A stretch of 6,852 bases of DNA from positions 1-6,852 of the forward strand of contig JAJYTV010000095.1 of assembly GCA_021792885.1 (NCBI GenBank). The letters run 5' to 3'. The position numbers and the translations under genes are program-made. Below the pieces are notes generated by a model that was given only the letters and a program-made list of their open reading frames with translations, was not told where the DNA came from and made no database searches. The stretch comes from Bacillota bacterium (GTDB lineage Bacteria > Bacillota > Sulfobacillia > JAJZYS01 > JAJYTV01). Below are positions 1 to 6,231 of this stretch, in pieces. The number at the start of each line of letters is the position of its first letter. Position 1 is the first letter of the stretch.

Positions 1-621
1 GCGGAGCTCGGGCGGGAGACGGGCGCTGGCCTCATCGGCGGCGACACGGTCGAGGCGGCGATCCCCTTCGTCTCGATCACGGCCTTCGCGCCGGTGGAAC
101 GGCCGCTCCTGCGCGGCGGTGCGACGCCGGGGGAGGGCGTCTACGTCTCCGGGGTGCTCGGGGCCGCGAAGGCGGGTCTCGAGCGCCTCTTGCACGGCGC
201 GCCGCCGGGAGAGGCGCAGCGCTTTTTGCGCCCGCTGCCCAGGGTCTCGCTCGGCGCGGCGCTCGCACGGCTCGGCGCGGGCGCCTGCGACGACGTCTCG
301 GACGGGCTCTACCCGGAGCTTGCGGCGATCGCCGGCGCGTCCTCGGTCGGCATCCTGATCGACGAGGACGCCCTGCCGGTCGTGCCGGACGTTCCCAGGG
401 AGGAGGCGCTGCGGTACGCTTATGGAGGCGGCGAGGACTTCGAACTCGTCTTCACGGCGGGCGCCGGCTTCGACCTGCCTGCCGCGCAAGCGGCTGCGGG
501 CACCGAGCTTCGGCGGATCGGCGAGGTGACGGGCGCGCCGGGCCTCACCGTCCGGCGGGGCGGCCGGGTCGAGCCGCTGCAGGCAGAGGGATACCAGCAC
601 TTTCGCGGGAGGGACTCGTGA
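1..621 (+). CDS. thiL: Thiamine-monophosphate kinase ThiL (3' part; 5' end outside the window)
   Basis: ThiL uses ATP to phosphorylate thiamine monophosphate to thiamine diphosphate, the last step of vitamin B1 cofactor synthesis, in the cytoplasm. The frame is open from base 1, and 206 codons are visible. The family is usually about 320-335 residues, so roughly the first 120 residues lie upstream. Visible family motifs are LIGGDTV (bases 31-51), the substrate-loop DVSDGL (292-309) and GGEDFEL (427-447), in the usual ThiL order. The GTG at 94 is internal, because the conserved GGDT motif lies before it. The stop TGA (619-621) overlaps the GTG start of tsaE by 4 nt, as expected in a thiL-tsaE-tsaB-rimI-tsaD operon. 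Nothing looks damaged. The identification is secure from motifs and context; only the 5' boundary is unknown. Confidence 0.95.
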   Translation, partial: AELGRETGAGLIGGDTVEAAIPFVSITAFAPVERPLLRGGATPGEGVYVSGVLGAAKAGLERLLHGAPPGEAQRFLRPLPRVSLGAALARLGAGACDDVSDGLYPELAAIAGASSVGILIDEDALPVVPDVPREEALRYAYGGGEDFELVFTAGAGFDLPAAQAAAGTELRRIGEVTGAPGLTVRRGGRVEPLQAEGYQHFRGRDS

Positions 622-1070
622 TCGCGCGCATCGCGCTGCGGGATGCGGAGGAGACGAGGGCCTTCGGGGCCGCGCTCTCCGACGCCGTCGAAGGAGGACT
701 CGCGGTCTGCCTTTTCGGTGCGCTCGGGGCGGGCAAGACGACGCTCTGCCAGGGCTTCATCGCCGCACGCACCGGCATCCCCTACGCGCCCAGCCCGACC
801 TTCACTCTGCTGCAGGCCTACCCCGGCGAGCTCTACCACCTCGACCTCTACCGCCTCGAGCGCACGGACCTCCAGGAATTCGGCCTCGAGGAGATCCTGG
901 CGCCACAGGCGGTGCTGCTCATCGAATGGCCGGAGCGCGCCGCGGCTGCGCTGCCGGAGGAGCGCCTCGAGGTGCGCCTCGATGGCCAGGGAGAGGGCAG
1001 GTCTTTGGAGCTCTCGGCGCGCGGGGAGCGAGCGGAACAGGCGCTCCGGCGCCTGCGGTGGCCGCGATGA
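618..1070 (+). CDS. tsaE: tRNA t6A biosynthesis ATPase TsaE (YdiB/YjeE)
   Basis: TsaE is the P-loop ATPase that drives cycling of the TsaB-TsaD complex during t6A37 synthesis on tRNA. The protein is 150 residues, normal for the family. Walker A is G34-ALGAGKT-T42. It is followed by the family signature SPTFTLLQAY (59-68), HLDLYRL (74-80) and the LLIEWPER segment (100-107) typical of TsaE. The GTG start at 618 overlaps the thiL stop (GTGA) and has GGGAGGG at 607-613, a strong Shine-Dalgarno about 4-5 nt upstream. The stop overlaps the tsaB ATG (ATGA). A 7-bp hairpin (CAGGCGC/GCGCCTG, 1038-1055) lies in the last codons. The gene is complete, and the tight coupling implies co-expression with tsaB and tsaD, its functional partners. 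Confidence 0.96.
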   Translation: MIARIALRDAEETRAFGAALSDAVEGGLAVCLFGALGAGKTTLCQGFIAARTGIPYAPSPTFTLLQAYPGELYHLDLYRLERTDLQEFGLEEILAPQAVLLIEWPERAAAALPEERLEVRLDGQGEGRSLELSARGERAEQALRRLRWPR

Positions 1071-1744
1071 AGGGGCCGTGGCTCTGCTTCGACACCGCGA
1101 CCGAGGTGCTGTCGGCGGCGGTGATCGGCGAGGACGGGCGGCTGCTCGCGGAGGTCTCCCGCCACGCGCCGCGCCTGCACTCCGCGATGCTGGTGCCGAC
1201 GATCGAGGAGACGCTCGCGCTTGCCGGCATCGCCCGCGGGGACCTCGCGGCGGCCGCCGCGAACCGCGGTCCGGGCTCCTACACGGGACTGCGCATCGGC
1301 CTTGCGGCGCTGCAGGCGCTGCGCGATGGGCTGGGGATCCCGGCGTACGGCGTCCCGGGGCTCGTCGCGGCGGCGTTCTCGCAGGCGCAGGACGGCCTCG
1401 TCGCGCCCGCGCTCGACGCCCGTCGGGAGGACGCGTTCTGCGCACTCTACGAGGTGGGGGGCGGCGCATTGCCGCTGGAACGCATCGAACCTTCACTGCG
1501 TGGGCTGCGCGAGTTCTGCGGGGAGCTTGGGCTCCTTCGCCGTCCGGTCCTCTTCCTGGGGGACGCGGTCCGCGCCCACCGGTCCATCCTCGAGGGCTTT
1601 GAATTCGCACGGCTGGGTGCGGCGGATCTGCGCGCCGCGGACCTCGGCCGCTTCGCCCAACGGGCGAGGGAGGAGGCGAGCATCGCCGATGCGCTTTCCA
1701 CCGCTGCGCTTTATCTCCGGCCGCCGGCGGTCTCCGGACGATGA
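1067..1744 (+). CDS. tsaB: tRNA threonylcarbamoyladenosine biosynthesis protein TsaB (YdiC/YeaZ)
   Basis: TsaB is the non-catalytic ASKHA-fold partner of TsaD; the dimer is the platform on which TsaE acts in t6A synthesis. The protein is 225 residues, within the usual range. It opens with the family pattern CFDTATEVLSAAV (7-19), has the HSAML segment (38-42), the signature RGPGSYTGLRIG (67-78), DARRED (TsaB-typical DARR) and a C-terminal ALYLRP. I chose ATG 1067 because it overlaps the tsaE stop and puts the N-terminus at the conserved FDT strand. The same frame stays open further upstream, from a GTG at 926, but that stretch is only antiphase tsaE sequence. The Shine-Dalgarno is weak (GGTGG, 1057-1061), so translation probably depends on coupling to tsaE. 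Confidence 0.95.
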   Translation: MKGPWLCFDTATEVLSAAVIGEDGRLLAEVSRHAPRLHSAMLVPTIEETLALAGIARGDLAAAAANRGPGSYTGLRIGLAALQALRDGLGIPAYGVPGLVAAAFSQAQDGLVAPALDARREDAFCALYEVGGGALPLERIEPSLRGLREFCGELGLLRRPVLFLGDAVRAHRSILEGFEFARLGAADLRAADLGRFAQRAREEASIADALSTAALYLRPPAVSGR

Positions 1745-1745
1745 G

Positions 1746-2219
1746 ATGATCGACGGGTCGATGCACGTCGAGGAGATGCGGCTTGCGGATGTGGACCAGG
1801 TGCTCGTGACGGAGCGCAAGTCCTACGCCACCCCCTGGTCTCGGCGCGCGTTCGTCTCGGAGCTGACGGAGAACGCCTACGCCCACTACCTCGTGGCGAA
1901 GAACGGCCAGCGCATCATCGGCTACATCGGCATGTGGTTCATCGTCGACGAGGGGCACATCACCAACGTCGCCGTCCACCCCGACTTCCGCGGGCGGGGC
2001 GTCGGCCGGATGTTGATGCAGGCGGCGATGGACCTTGCGAAAATTTCGGGCGGCATTCGCGTGACCCTCGAGGTGCGGGTCTCGAACACGGTCGCCCAGA
2101 ACCTCTACGACTCGCTCGGCTTCCGCCGCGTCGGCCTGCGGCGGGGCTACTACACCGACAACGGCGAGGACGCCTACATCATGGTCTGGGGCAGCATGCC
2201 GGGGGCGGAACCCGAGTGA
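1746..2219 (+). CDS. rimI: Ribosomal-protein S18-type N-alpha-acetyltransferase RimI (GNAT)
   Basis: RimI transfers acetyl from acetyl-CoA to the N-terminal amine of ribosomal protein S18, and in some bacteria of other proteins. The protein is 157 residues. The GNAT fold is visible: PWS..F..EL (30-40), GYIGMWFIVDEGHITNVAV (59-77, motif C/A with the RimI-typical DE.HITN), acetyl-CoA loop R82-GRGVG-87, LEVR.SN (108-114), AQNLYDSLGF (117-126), and the RimI C-terminal YYTDNGEDAYIM. ATG 1746 follows the tsaB stop (1742-1744) by 1 nt. ATG 1761 is an alternative start 5 codons in. Neither has a clear Shine-Dalgarno, so reinitiation after tsaB is likely. The stop overlaps the tsaD start by 4 nt. The association with tsaB and tsaD is classical. 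The real substrate range cannot be read from sequence. Confidence 0.93.
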   Translation: MIDGSMHVEEMRLADVDQVLVTERKSYATPWSRRAFVSELTENAYAHYLVAKNGQRIIGYIGMWFIVDEGHITNVAVHPDFRGRGVGRMLMQAAMDLAKISGGIRVTLEVRVSNTVAQNLYDSLGFRRVGLRRGYYTDNGEDAYIMVWGSMPGAEPE

Positions 2220-3205
2220 TCTGCCTCGGCATCGAGACGAGCTGCGACGAGACGGCGGCCGCGCTCGTCACAGGCGAAGGACAGGTGCTCGGATCCGTCG
2301 TCGCCTCGCAGATCGACCTGCATGAGGCGTTCGGCGGCGTCGTGCCGGAGGTGGCCGCGCGCCGCCACCTCGAGCGGCTCTCTCCGACCGTGCGGCGCGC
2401 CATCGAGGAGGCGGGCATCGGGCCCGAGGAGATCGGGCTCGTCGCGGTGACGCGCGGCCCCGGCCTCGCAGGCGCCCTGATGGTCGGCCTCTCGTTCGCG
2501 AAGGCGTACGCCTTCGCCCGCGGCCTGCCGCTCGTCGGCGTGAACCACGTCGTGGCCCATGCCTATGCCGCCTTCCTGGGTGCGGAGGTCCGCTACCCGG
2601 AGCTCGCGCTCGTCGCCTCCGGTGGGCACACGGTGCTCCTGCAGCTGCGGGGGCCGCAGGACGCCTTGGTGCTGGGGCGCTCGCGCGACGACGCCGCAGG
2701 CGAGGCGTTCGACAAGGTGGCGCGCGCGCTCGGCCTTGGCTACCCGGGCGGGCCGCTGATCGAGGCGATCGCCCGCGAGGGGGACCCCCTGCGCTGCCCG
2801 CTGCCTGTGGTGCGGCCGATCGAGGGGAGCCTCGACTTCAGCTTCTCCGGACTCAAGACGGCGGCGCAGCAGCGCTTCCTCGCGGGCGAGGGGCCGGCCG
2901 ACGTCGCCGCGGCGTTCCAGGAGGCGGTCTTGGCGCAGATCCTCTCGCGCACCCGCGTCGCGATCGAGCGCCTCGGCGCCCGTCGGCTCGTCTTCGCCGG
3001 CGGCGTGTCGGCGAACGGCTTTCTGCGCGAGCGCCTCGCGCAGGCGCTCGCGCCGCTGGGCGTCGAGCTCGTCGCGCCGCCCATGCACTTCTCGACAGAC
3101 AACGCGGCGATGATCGCCCGCCTCGGCCTCGCGCTCTACGCGGCGGGGGAGCGGGCGCCGAGGGAGCTCAATGCGGAGCCCGTGATCCATCCTTTCAAGC
3201 CCTGA
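2216..3205 (+). CDS. tsaD: tRNA N6-adenosine threonylcarbamoyltransferase TsaD (Gcp/YdiE)
   Basis: TsaD is the catalytic subunit that transfers the threonylcarbamoyl group from threonylcarbamoyl-AMP to A37 of ANN-reading tRNAs. The protein is 329 residues, normal size. It begins ICLGIETSCDETA (2-14), then VPEVAARRH (43-51) and RGPGLAGALMVG (80-91). The metal-binding H111-VVA-H115 sits in GVNHVVAHAYA, followed by ASGGHT (134-139), DDAAGEAFDK, FSGLK, AGGVSAN and STDNAAM with metal-ligand D295. All expected Kae1/Qri7-family ligands are present. The GTG at 2216 overlaps the rimI stop (GTGA) and places the family-typical N-terminus correctly. The frame is open further upstream but only as a shadow of rimI. 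It is the last gene before a 59-nt gap holding a strong hairpin. Confidence 0.97.
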   Translation: MICLGIETSCDETAAALVTGEGQVLGSVVASQIDLHEAFGGVVPEVAARRHLERLSPTVRRAIEEAGIGPEEIGLVAVTRGPGLAGALMVGLSFAKAYAFARGLPLVGVNHVVAHAYAAFLGAEVRYPELALVASGGHTVLLQLRGPQDALVLGRSRDDAAGEAFDKVARALGLGYPGGPLIEAIAREGDPLRCPLPVVRPIEGSLDFSFSGLKTAAQQRFLAGEGPADVAAAFQEAVLAQILSRTRVAIERLGARRLVFAGGVSANGFLRERLAQALAPLGVELVAPPMHFSTDNAAMIARLGLALYAAGERAPRELNAEPVIHPFKP

Positions 3206-3228
3206 AGCGATCTTCTCGGTTGGGGAAG

Positions 3229-3263
3229 AATACCCCCGGCGCCAGGCGGCGACCGGGGGTATT
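3229..3263. repeat. Perfect 11-bp inverted repeat (RNA hairpin) against the acyltransferase start
   Basis: AATACCCCCGG (3229-3239) and CCGGGGGTATT (3253-3263) are exact reverse complements. Inside, CGCC (3240-3243) can pair with GGCG (3248-3251), leaving an AGGC loop and one bulged A. It fills most of the gap between tsaD and the next gene, and its 3' arm ends one base before ATG 3265. The only Shine-Dalgarno-like G tract for that gene (3255-3259) is inside the stem. There is no T tract after it, so it is not a standard intrinsic terminator. It may be a translational brake, an RNA stabiliser or processing site, or a DNA operator; the sequence does not decide. Confidence 0.8.
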
Positions 3264-3264
3264 G

Positions 3265-3825
3265 ATGCGCAGACTGCAGCGGATCGAGACGAGCCTTCCC
3301 CATCCCATGTACGCGTGGCCGAAGGTCTTCGGACTCTTGCGTCCGACGGCTTGCGCCTTCGTCATCTTCCTCGGCCGGTACGTTCCCTGGCCGGGCGTAA
3401 AGAACGCCATGCTGCGCGGCCTCGGCTGCCGCATCGGCCCCTTCGCCGCCGTGGGGCTCGGCGCGACGTTCGACATCTTCCGTCCGGATCTGATCTCCGT
3501 CGGCACGGGCGCGATCATCGGCTACAATGTCACCATATTGACCCACGAGTTCCGTCCGGACGGCGTCTACGTCGGTCCCGTCGAGATCGGGGACGGCGCC
3601 CTCATCGGAGCGAACGCGACGGTGCTCGCCGGCGTGCGTATCGGTGCAGGGGCGCAGGTCGGCGCCGGCGCCGTCGTGGCCGGCGACATCCCCGACGGCG
3701 GCCGCGCCTTCGGCGTGCCGGCGCGCGTGGTGGAGGAGGCGCGGGATAGTTGGCGATCCACCCCTACCGGACATTCCATCCGGAGATCTCGCAAGGCGTC
3801 TTCGTGGCGCCGTCGGCCGACGTGA
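3265..3825 (+). CDS. YvoF-like acyltransferase (left-handed beta-helix, hexapeptide repeat)
   Basis: This is a predicted O- or N-acyltransferase of the hexapeptide-repeat class, resembling Bacillus subtilis YvoF; the acceptor is unknown. The 186 residues start with an N-terminal segment typical of YvoF relatives (WPKVFGLL, GRYVPWPGVKNAMLR, 18-51). Hexapeptide turns follow (CRIGPFAAVG, LISVGTGAIIGYNVTILTHEF with candidate catalytic H94, VEIGDGALIGANATVLAGVRIGAGAQVGAGAVV), and the domain ends FGVPARVVEEARDS (149-162). ATG 3265 is preferred. TTG 3220 and TTG 3262 are in frame, but the former adds residues encoded by the upstream hairpin. The last 24 residues (163-186) are Arg/Ser-rich and encoded entirely inside the next gene in another frame, which looks like out-of-frame readthrough. 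A late frameshift or lost stop is possible. The functional domain itself looks intact. Confidence 0.85.
   Translation: MRRLQRIETSLPHPMYAWPKVFGLLRPTACAFVIFLGRYVPWPGVKNAMLRGLGCRIGPFAAVGLGATFDIFRPDLISVGTGAIIGYNVTILTHEFRPDGVYVGPVEIGDGALIGANATVLAGVRIGAGAQVGAGAVVAGDIPDGGRAFGVPARVVEEARDSWRSTPTGHSIRRSRKASSWRRRPT
3732..3739 (+). promoter_or_regulatory. Shine-Dalgarno that decides the TTG start at 3750
   Basis: GGAGGAGG ends 10 nt before TTG 3750 and lies in the last codons of the acyltransferase domain. A TAG (3747-3749) in the downstream gene's frame sits immediately before the TTG, so that frame cannot begin further upstream. The encoded N-terminus AIHPYRTFHPEI matches the usual start of gamma-carbonic-anhydrase-family proteins. 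Confidence 0.75.
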
Positions 3826-4283
3826 TCGGCCGCGTGCGCCTCGGCGAAGGCGCCTCTGTCTGGTTCGGGGCGGTTCTGCGGGGTGATGCGGAGGACATTG
3901 AGATCGGCAGGCGGAGCAACATCCAGGACGGCGCGGTCTGCCACGCAGATCCAGGCTTTCCGTGCGTGATCGGGGAGGACGTGACGGTCGGCCACCGGGC
4001 GATCGTGCACGGGGCGAAGGTCGGCGACATGGCGCTCGTCGGCATGGGTGCGACGATGCTCAACGGCTCCTCGCTTGGCCAGGGGTCGATCCTCGCGGCA
4101 GGCGCTCTGCTCCCGGAGGGCAGGGAGGTGCCTTCGGGCGTGCTCGCGGCGGGCGTGCCGGCGCGGGTCGTACGGCATCTCACCGAGGAGGAGACCGCGC
4201 GCCTGCGCCTCTCGGCGGAGCATTATGCGTCCCTCGCACTGGAGTACGTGCGTCTTTCCCCCGAGGATCTCGGCAGAGAATAG
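3750..4283 (+). CDS. Gamma-carbonic-anhydrase-family protein (YrdA/CaiE-like, hexapeptide repeat)
   Basis: This is a trimeric left-handed beta-helix protein of the gamma-carbonic anhydrase superfamily. Some members hydrate CO2; many YrdA/CaiE/PaaY-like ones have other or unproven activity. The 177 residues are normal length. After AIHPYRTFHPEIS come the repeats, with R44-G-D46, NIQD (57-60) and the three predicted metal-ligand histidines H65, H82 and H87 in CHADPG and VGHRAIVHG. The last two are five residues apart, as in Cam. The C-terminal helix (EEETARLRLSAEHYASLALEY) is typical. Translation starts at TTG 3750 behind GGAGGAGG. The gene overlaps the acyltransferase frame by 76 nt, so the two are probably coupled. 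Zinc-site residues are all present, but carbonic anhydrase activity should not be assumed. Confidence 0.9.
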   Translation: MAIHPYRTFHPEISQGVFVAPSADVIGRVRLGEGASVWFGAVLRGDAEDIEIGRRSNIQDGAVCHADPGFPCVIGEDVTVGHRAIVHGAKVGDMALVGMGATMLNGSSLGQGSILAAGALLPEGREVPSGVLAAGVPARVVRHLTEEETARLRLSAEHYASLALEYVRLSPEDLGRE

Positions 4284-4326
4284 GCCGAGCCAGGATGCGC
4301 GGTGTTCGCGGCGAAGTGGCCTTCCC

Positions 4327-4335
4327 GGGGAGGAG
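4327..4335 (+). promoter_or_regulatory. Shine-Dalgarno of murC
   Basis: GGGGAGGAG has its GGAGG core (4329-4333) 6 nt before ATG 4340. It decides between ATG 4340 and an in-frame ATG at 4295, which has no comparable site and would add 15 residues before the conserved nucleotide-binding strand. I see no promoter or terminator in the 56-nt gap 4284-4339, so murC is probably read from upstream. Confidence 0.8.
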
Positions 4336-4339
4336 AACG

Positions 4340-5737
4340 ATGTTGCACGTGCACTTCGTGGGGATCGGCGGGTACGGTATGAGCGCGATCGCCTTCGTCC
4401 TGCACGGCCAGGGCGTGTTGGTGACTGGATCCGACGTGCACCCTTCTTCCCGGACCTCCCGTCTCGAGGAGATCGGCGTGGAGATCGTCTACGGCCACGC
4501 GCCGGAGAACCAGGCCGGCGCCGACAAGGTCGTCTACTCCACGGATGTGCCGCAGGACAACGTGGAACTGCTCGCGGCGCGCGAGCGGGGTGTGCCTGTG
4601 GTGCACCGCTCGGAGATGCTCGCGCAGATCCTCGCCGAAGGGCGCGGCATCTGCGTCACGGGAACGCACGGCAAGACCACGACGACGTCGATGGTCTCCG
4701 CCATCCTGATCGACGGCGGGCTCGACCCGAGCGTCGTCGTCGGCGGCGAGCTCGCGTGGCTCGGCGGCAACGCGCGCATCGGCCACGGTCCCTACGTCGT
4801 CGCGGAAGCGGACGAGAGCGACGGTTCGTTCCTGCGCTACCACCCCGAGATCGCGATTTTGACGAACGCGGACCCAGAGCACCTCGACCATTACGACGGC
4901 AAGTTCGAAAACGTCCTGCAGGCCTACCGCACGTTCCTGCACGGCTGCCGCGGACTCATCATCACCTGCCACGACGCCCCGCTGCTCGCTCCGCTCGCGC
5001 AGGGCGCGCCGGCCCGCCACCTCAGCTACGGCCTCTCGCGCGGCAGCGACTTCCGGGCGCTGCGGCTCGCGCCGCGCAAGGGCGGCGGCCACCGCTTCAC
5101 CGTCCAGGGCCCCGAGGGGACGCTCGGGCGCCTGGAACTTCCCGTGCCCGGCCTGCACAACGTGCGCAACGCGCTCGCGGCGATCGCCGTCGGCTACCAC
5201 CTCGGGATCCCCTTCTCGTCCATGGCGCACACGCTCGCGCAGTTCAGGAACGCGGCGCGCCGCTTCGAGGTCGTCGGCGAGGGCCGTGGGGTGACCGTGA
5301 TCAGCGACTACGCCCACCATCCGACGGAGATCGCGGCCGTCCTGGAGGCGGCGCGCGAGCTGCACCCCAAGCGCCTCCTCGCGGTCTTCCAGCCGCAGCG
5401 CTACGCGCGCACCAAGCTCCTCTTCGGCGAGTTCCCGAGCGCCTTCCGCGCCGCGGACGAGGTGCTGCTCCTCGACATCTACGCACCGCCCGGCGAGCAG
5501 CCGATCCACGGCGTCTCCTCGGAGCGCCTGGCGGAGGAGGTGCGGCGCGCCGGCAAGTCCGTCACGCACGTCGCGGGCCTCGCCGAGGCCTACGGCTGGC
5601 TCCTCGGACGCATGGAACCGGGCGATGTCGTACTCGTGATGGGGGCTGGTGACATCTATCGGCTGGCGGTCGACATCGGCAGGGCCGTCGCGACCACACC
5701 GGGCGAAGGGCGCGTGCGGGTGACGGGCGCCCTCTAG
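4340..5737 (+). CDS. murC: UDP-N-acetylmuramate--L-alanine ligase MurC
   Basis: MurC uses ATP to join L-alanine to UDP-N-acetylmuramate, the first amino acid of the peptidoglycan stem peptide, in the cytoplasm. The 465 residues are typical. Order of motifs: N-terminal UDP-binding Rossmann loop VGIGGYGMSAIA (7-18), TGSD (29-32), ATP loop GTHGKTTTT (108-116), AEADESDGSF, the EHLDHYDGKF segment, HNVRNALAAIA, RRFEVVGEG, DYAHHPTEI of the C-terminal domain, FQPQRYART, and VLVMGAGDIY near the end. All Mur-ligase catalytic motifs are present. It is isolated from a dcw cluster here, with two beta-helix genes upstream. Long open frames on the opposite strand are by-products of GC-rich codon use. No clear intrinsic terminator follows directly; a GGGCGCCC palindrome (5725-5732) lies in the last codons. 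Confidence 0.98.
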   Translation: MLHVHFVGIGGYGMSAIAFVLHGQGVLVTGSDVHPSSRTSRLEEIGVEIVYGHAPENQAGADKVVYSTDVPQDNVELLAARERGVPVVHRSEMLAQILAEGRGICVTGTHGKTTTTSMVSAILIDGGLDPSVVVGGELAWLGGNARIGHGPYVVAEADESDGSFLRYHPEIAILTNADPEHLDHYDGKFENVLQAYRTFLHGCRGLIITCHDAPLLAPLAQGAPARHLSYGLSRGSDFRALRLAPRKGGGHRFTVQGPEGTLGRLELPVPGLHNVRNALAAIAVGYHLGIPFSSMAHTLAQFRNAARRFEVVGEGRGVTVISDYAHHPTEIAAVLEAARELHPKRLLAVFQPQRYARTKLLFGEFPSAFRAADEVLLLDIYAPPGEQPIHGVSSERLAEEVRRAGKSVTHVAGLAEAYGWLLGRMEPGDVVLVMGAGDIYRLAVDIGRAVATTPGEGRVRVTGAL

Positions 5738-5842
5738 CGGGATCTCATGCACATGCGCCGGAAGGTTGTCATGAGCATAACGTAGCCAATGTTGCGCAGC
5801 GCCTCGGCGGAGCAAACGCCATGGCGAACCCCAATCGGGGTT
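5738..5842. other. Non-coding tail between murC and the PIN relic
   Basis: There is no gene and no classical intrinsic terminator in these 105 nt. There is a weak 6-bp inverted repeat (CTCATG 5744-5749 / CATGAG 5770-5775) and a 6-bp stem with a 4-nt loop (AACCCC/GGGGTT, 5827-5842) placed just beyond the end of PIN homology. Neither is followed by a T tract. GC content is visibly lower than in murC. Confidence 0.5.
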
Positions 5843-6231
5843 GTCGTCCACCGTCAGACCCAGATCGCTCGCTGCGCGCACGAGTGCACGATCCCACGCC
5901 ATGAAGCGCACAGGTTCTTGCGTTCGCCGAAGCAGGAGAATGGACGACGCCAAATGGATTGCGTCGAAGCCACACAGGCCCTTTGCTTCCGCCAACTCCG
6001 CAGCCAGCTCGACGAGCGGTTGCGTCATGTTCACTACCGAGAACACGGACCATTCTGCACGGAACAGAGCGGTTGCTGTCGCGCGCTCCACATCGGTGAT
6101 CCTATGAACCCGCGCCGCCATCGCCAAGGCGGCGCGGGTTTCTGCGTTGGCGATGCGGGACGTGGCTACGGTATTTGCCGCCTCGACAGCCGCTCGCACG
6201 CGTTAGAACCCTTGTGTCCACGTTGTAGCAT
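5843..6231 (-). pseudogene. Degraded PIN-domain ribonuclease (VapC-like toxin family)
   Basis: Reading leftwards, GTG 6199 opens a frame whose first ~117 residues fit a PIN nuclease: TSRIANAETRAAL (13-25, catalytic-type E20), KGLCGFDAIHLASS (73-86, D79) and FMAWDRALVRAASDLGLTV (99-117, D103). The usual N-terminus with the first acidic residue is missing from this frame. A TAA lies two codons upstream of the GTG. Just before it, in another frame, stands a fragment reading YNVDTRVLT, like the PIN start YVDTSVL, beginning near ATG 6231-6229. A one-base shift near that ATG would give M-L-H-VDTRVLT. About 12-15 residues between this and RAAVEAA appear deleted. After residue 117 the frame runs without stop into antisense murC, so the natural end is also lost. 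I see no antitoxin gene. GC content (about 58-60% in lines sampled) differs from its neighbours, consistent with acquired, decaying DNA. Confidence 0.75.
6107..6140. repeat. Perfect 13-bp inverted repeat inside the PIN relic
   Basis: AACCCGCGCCGCC (6107-6119) and GGCGGCGCGGGTT (6128-6140) are exact reverse complements with an 8-nt loop. On the + strand the stem is followed by one more T (TTTC in total), so it could act as a weak intrinsic terminator or pause site for RNA coming from murC. On the minus strand it encodes the TRAALAMAARV stretch of the PIN relic, a palindromic Arg-Ala-Ala/Ala-Ala-Arg codon pattern, so chance formation in GC-rich code is a real alternative. Confidence 0.65.

Noticed and set aside
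420..1979. Long minus-strand open frame opposite thiL-tsaE-tsaB-rimI, and a similar one at 2174-3190 opposite tsaD.
   Set aside because: The sequences are low-complexity and Arg/Pro/Ala-rich with no motifs, lying opposite well-conserved genes. They are shadows.
3229..3263. Intrinsic terminator for the tsaD operon.
   Set aside because: The stem is strong, but it is followed by GATGCG with no T tract and abuts a start codon. I list it as a hairpin of unknown role.
4295..4339. Alternative upstream start of murC at ATG 4295.
   Set aside because: It adds 15 residues before the conserved first beta-strand, while ATG 4340 has a strong, well-spaced Shine-Dalgarno.
5827..5842. Short stem AACCCC/GGGGTT as a terminator for the PIN gene.
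   Set aside because: It has only 6 bp and no T tract on either strand.
4223..6199. A 1977-nt open frame on the minus strand running from the PIN relic through all of murC.
   Set aside because: Only the first ~117 codons resemble a protein family. The rest is the mirror of murC codon use (GC-rich third positions suppress antisense stops) with no recognisable domain.
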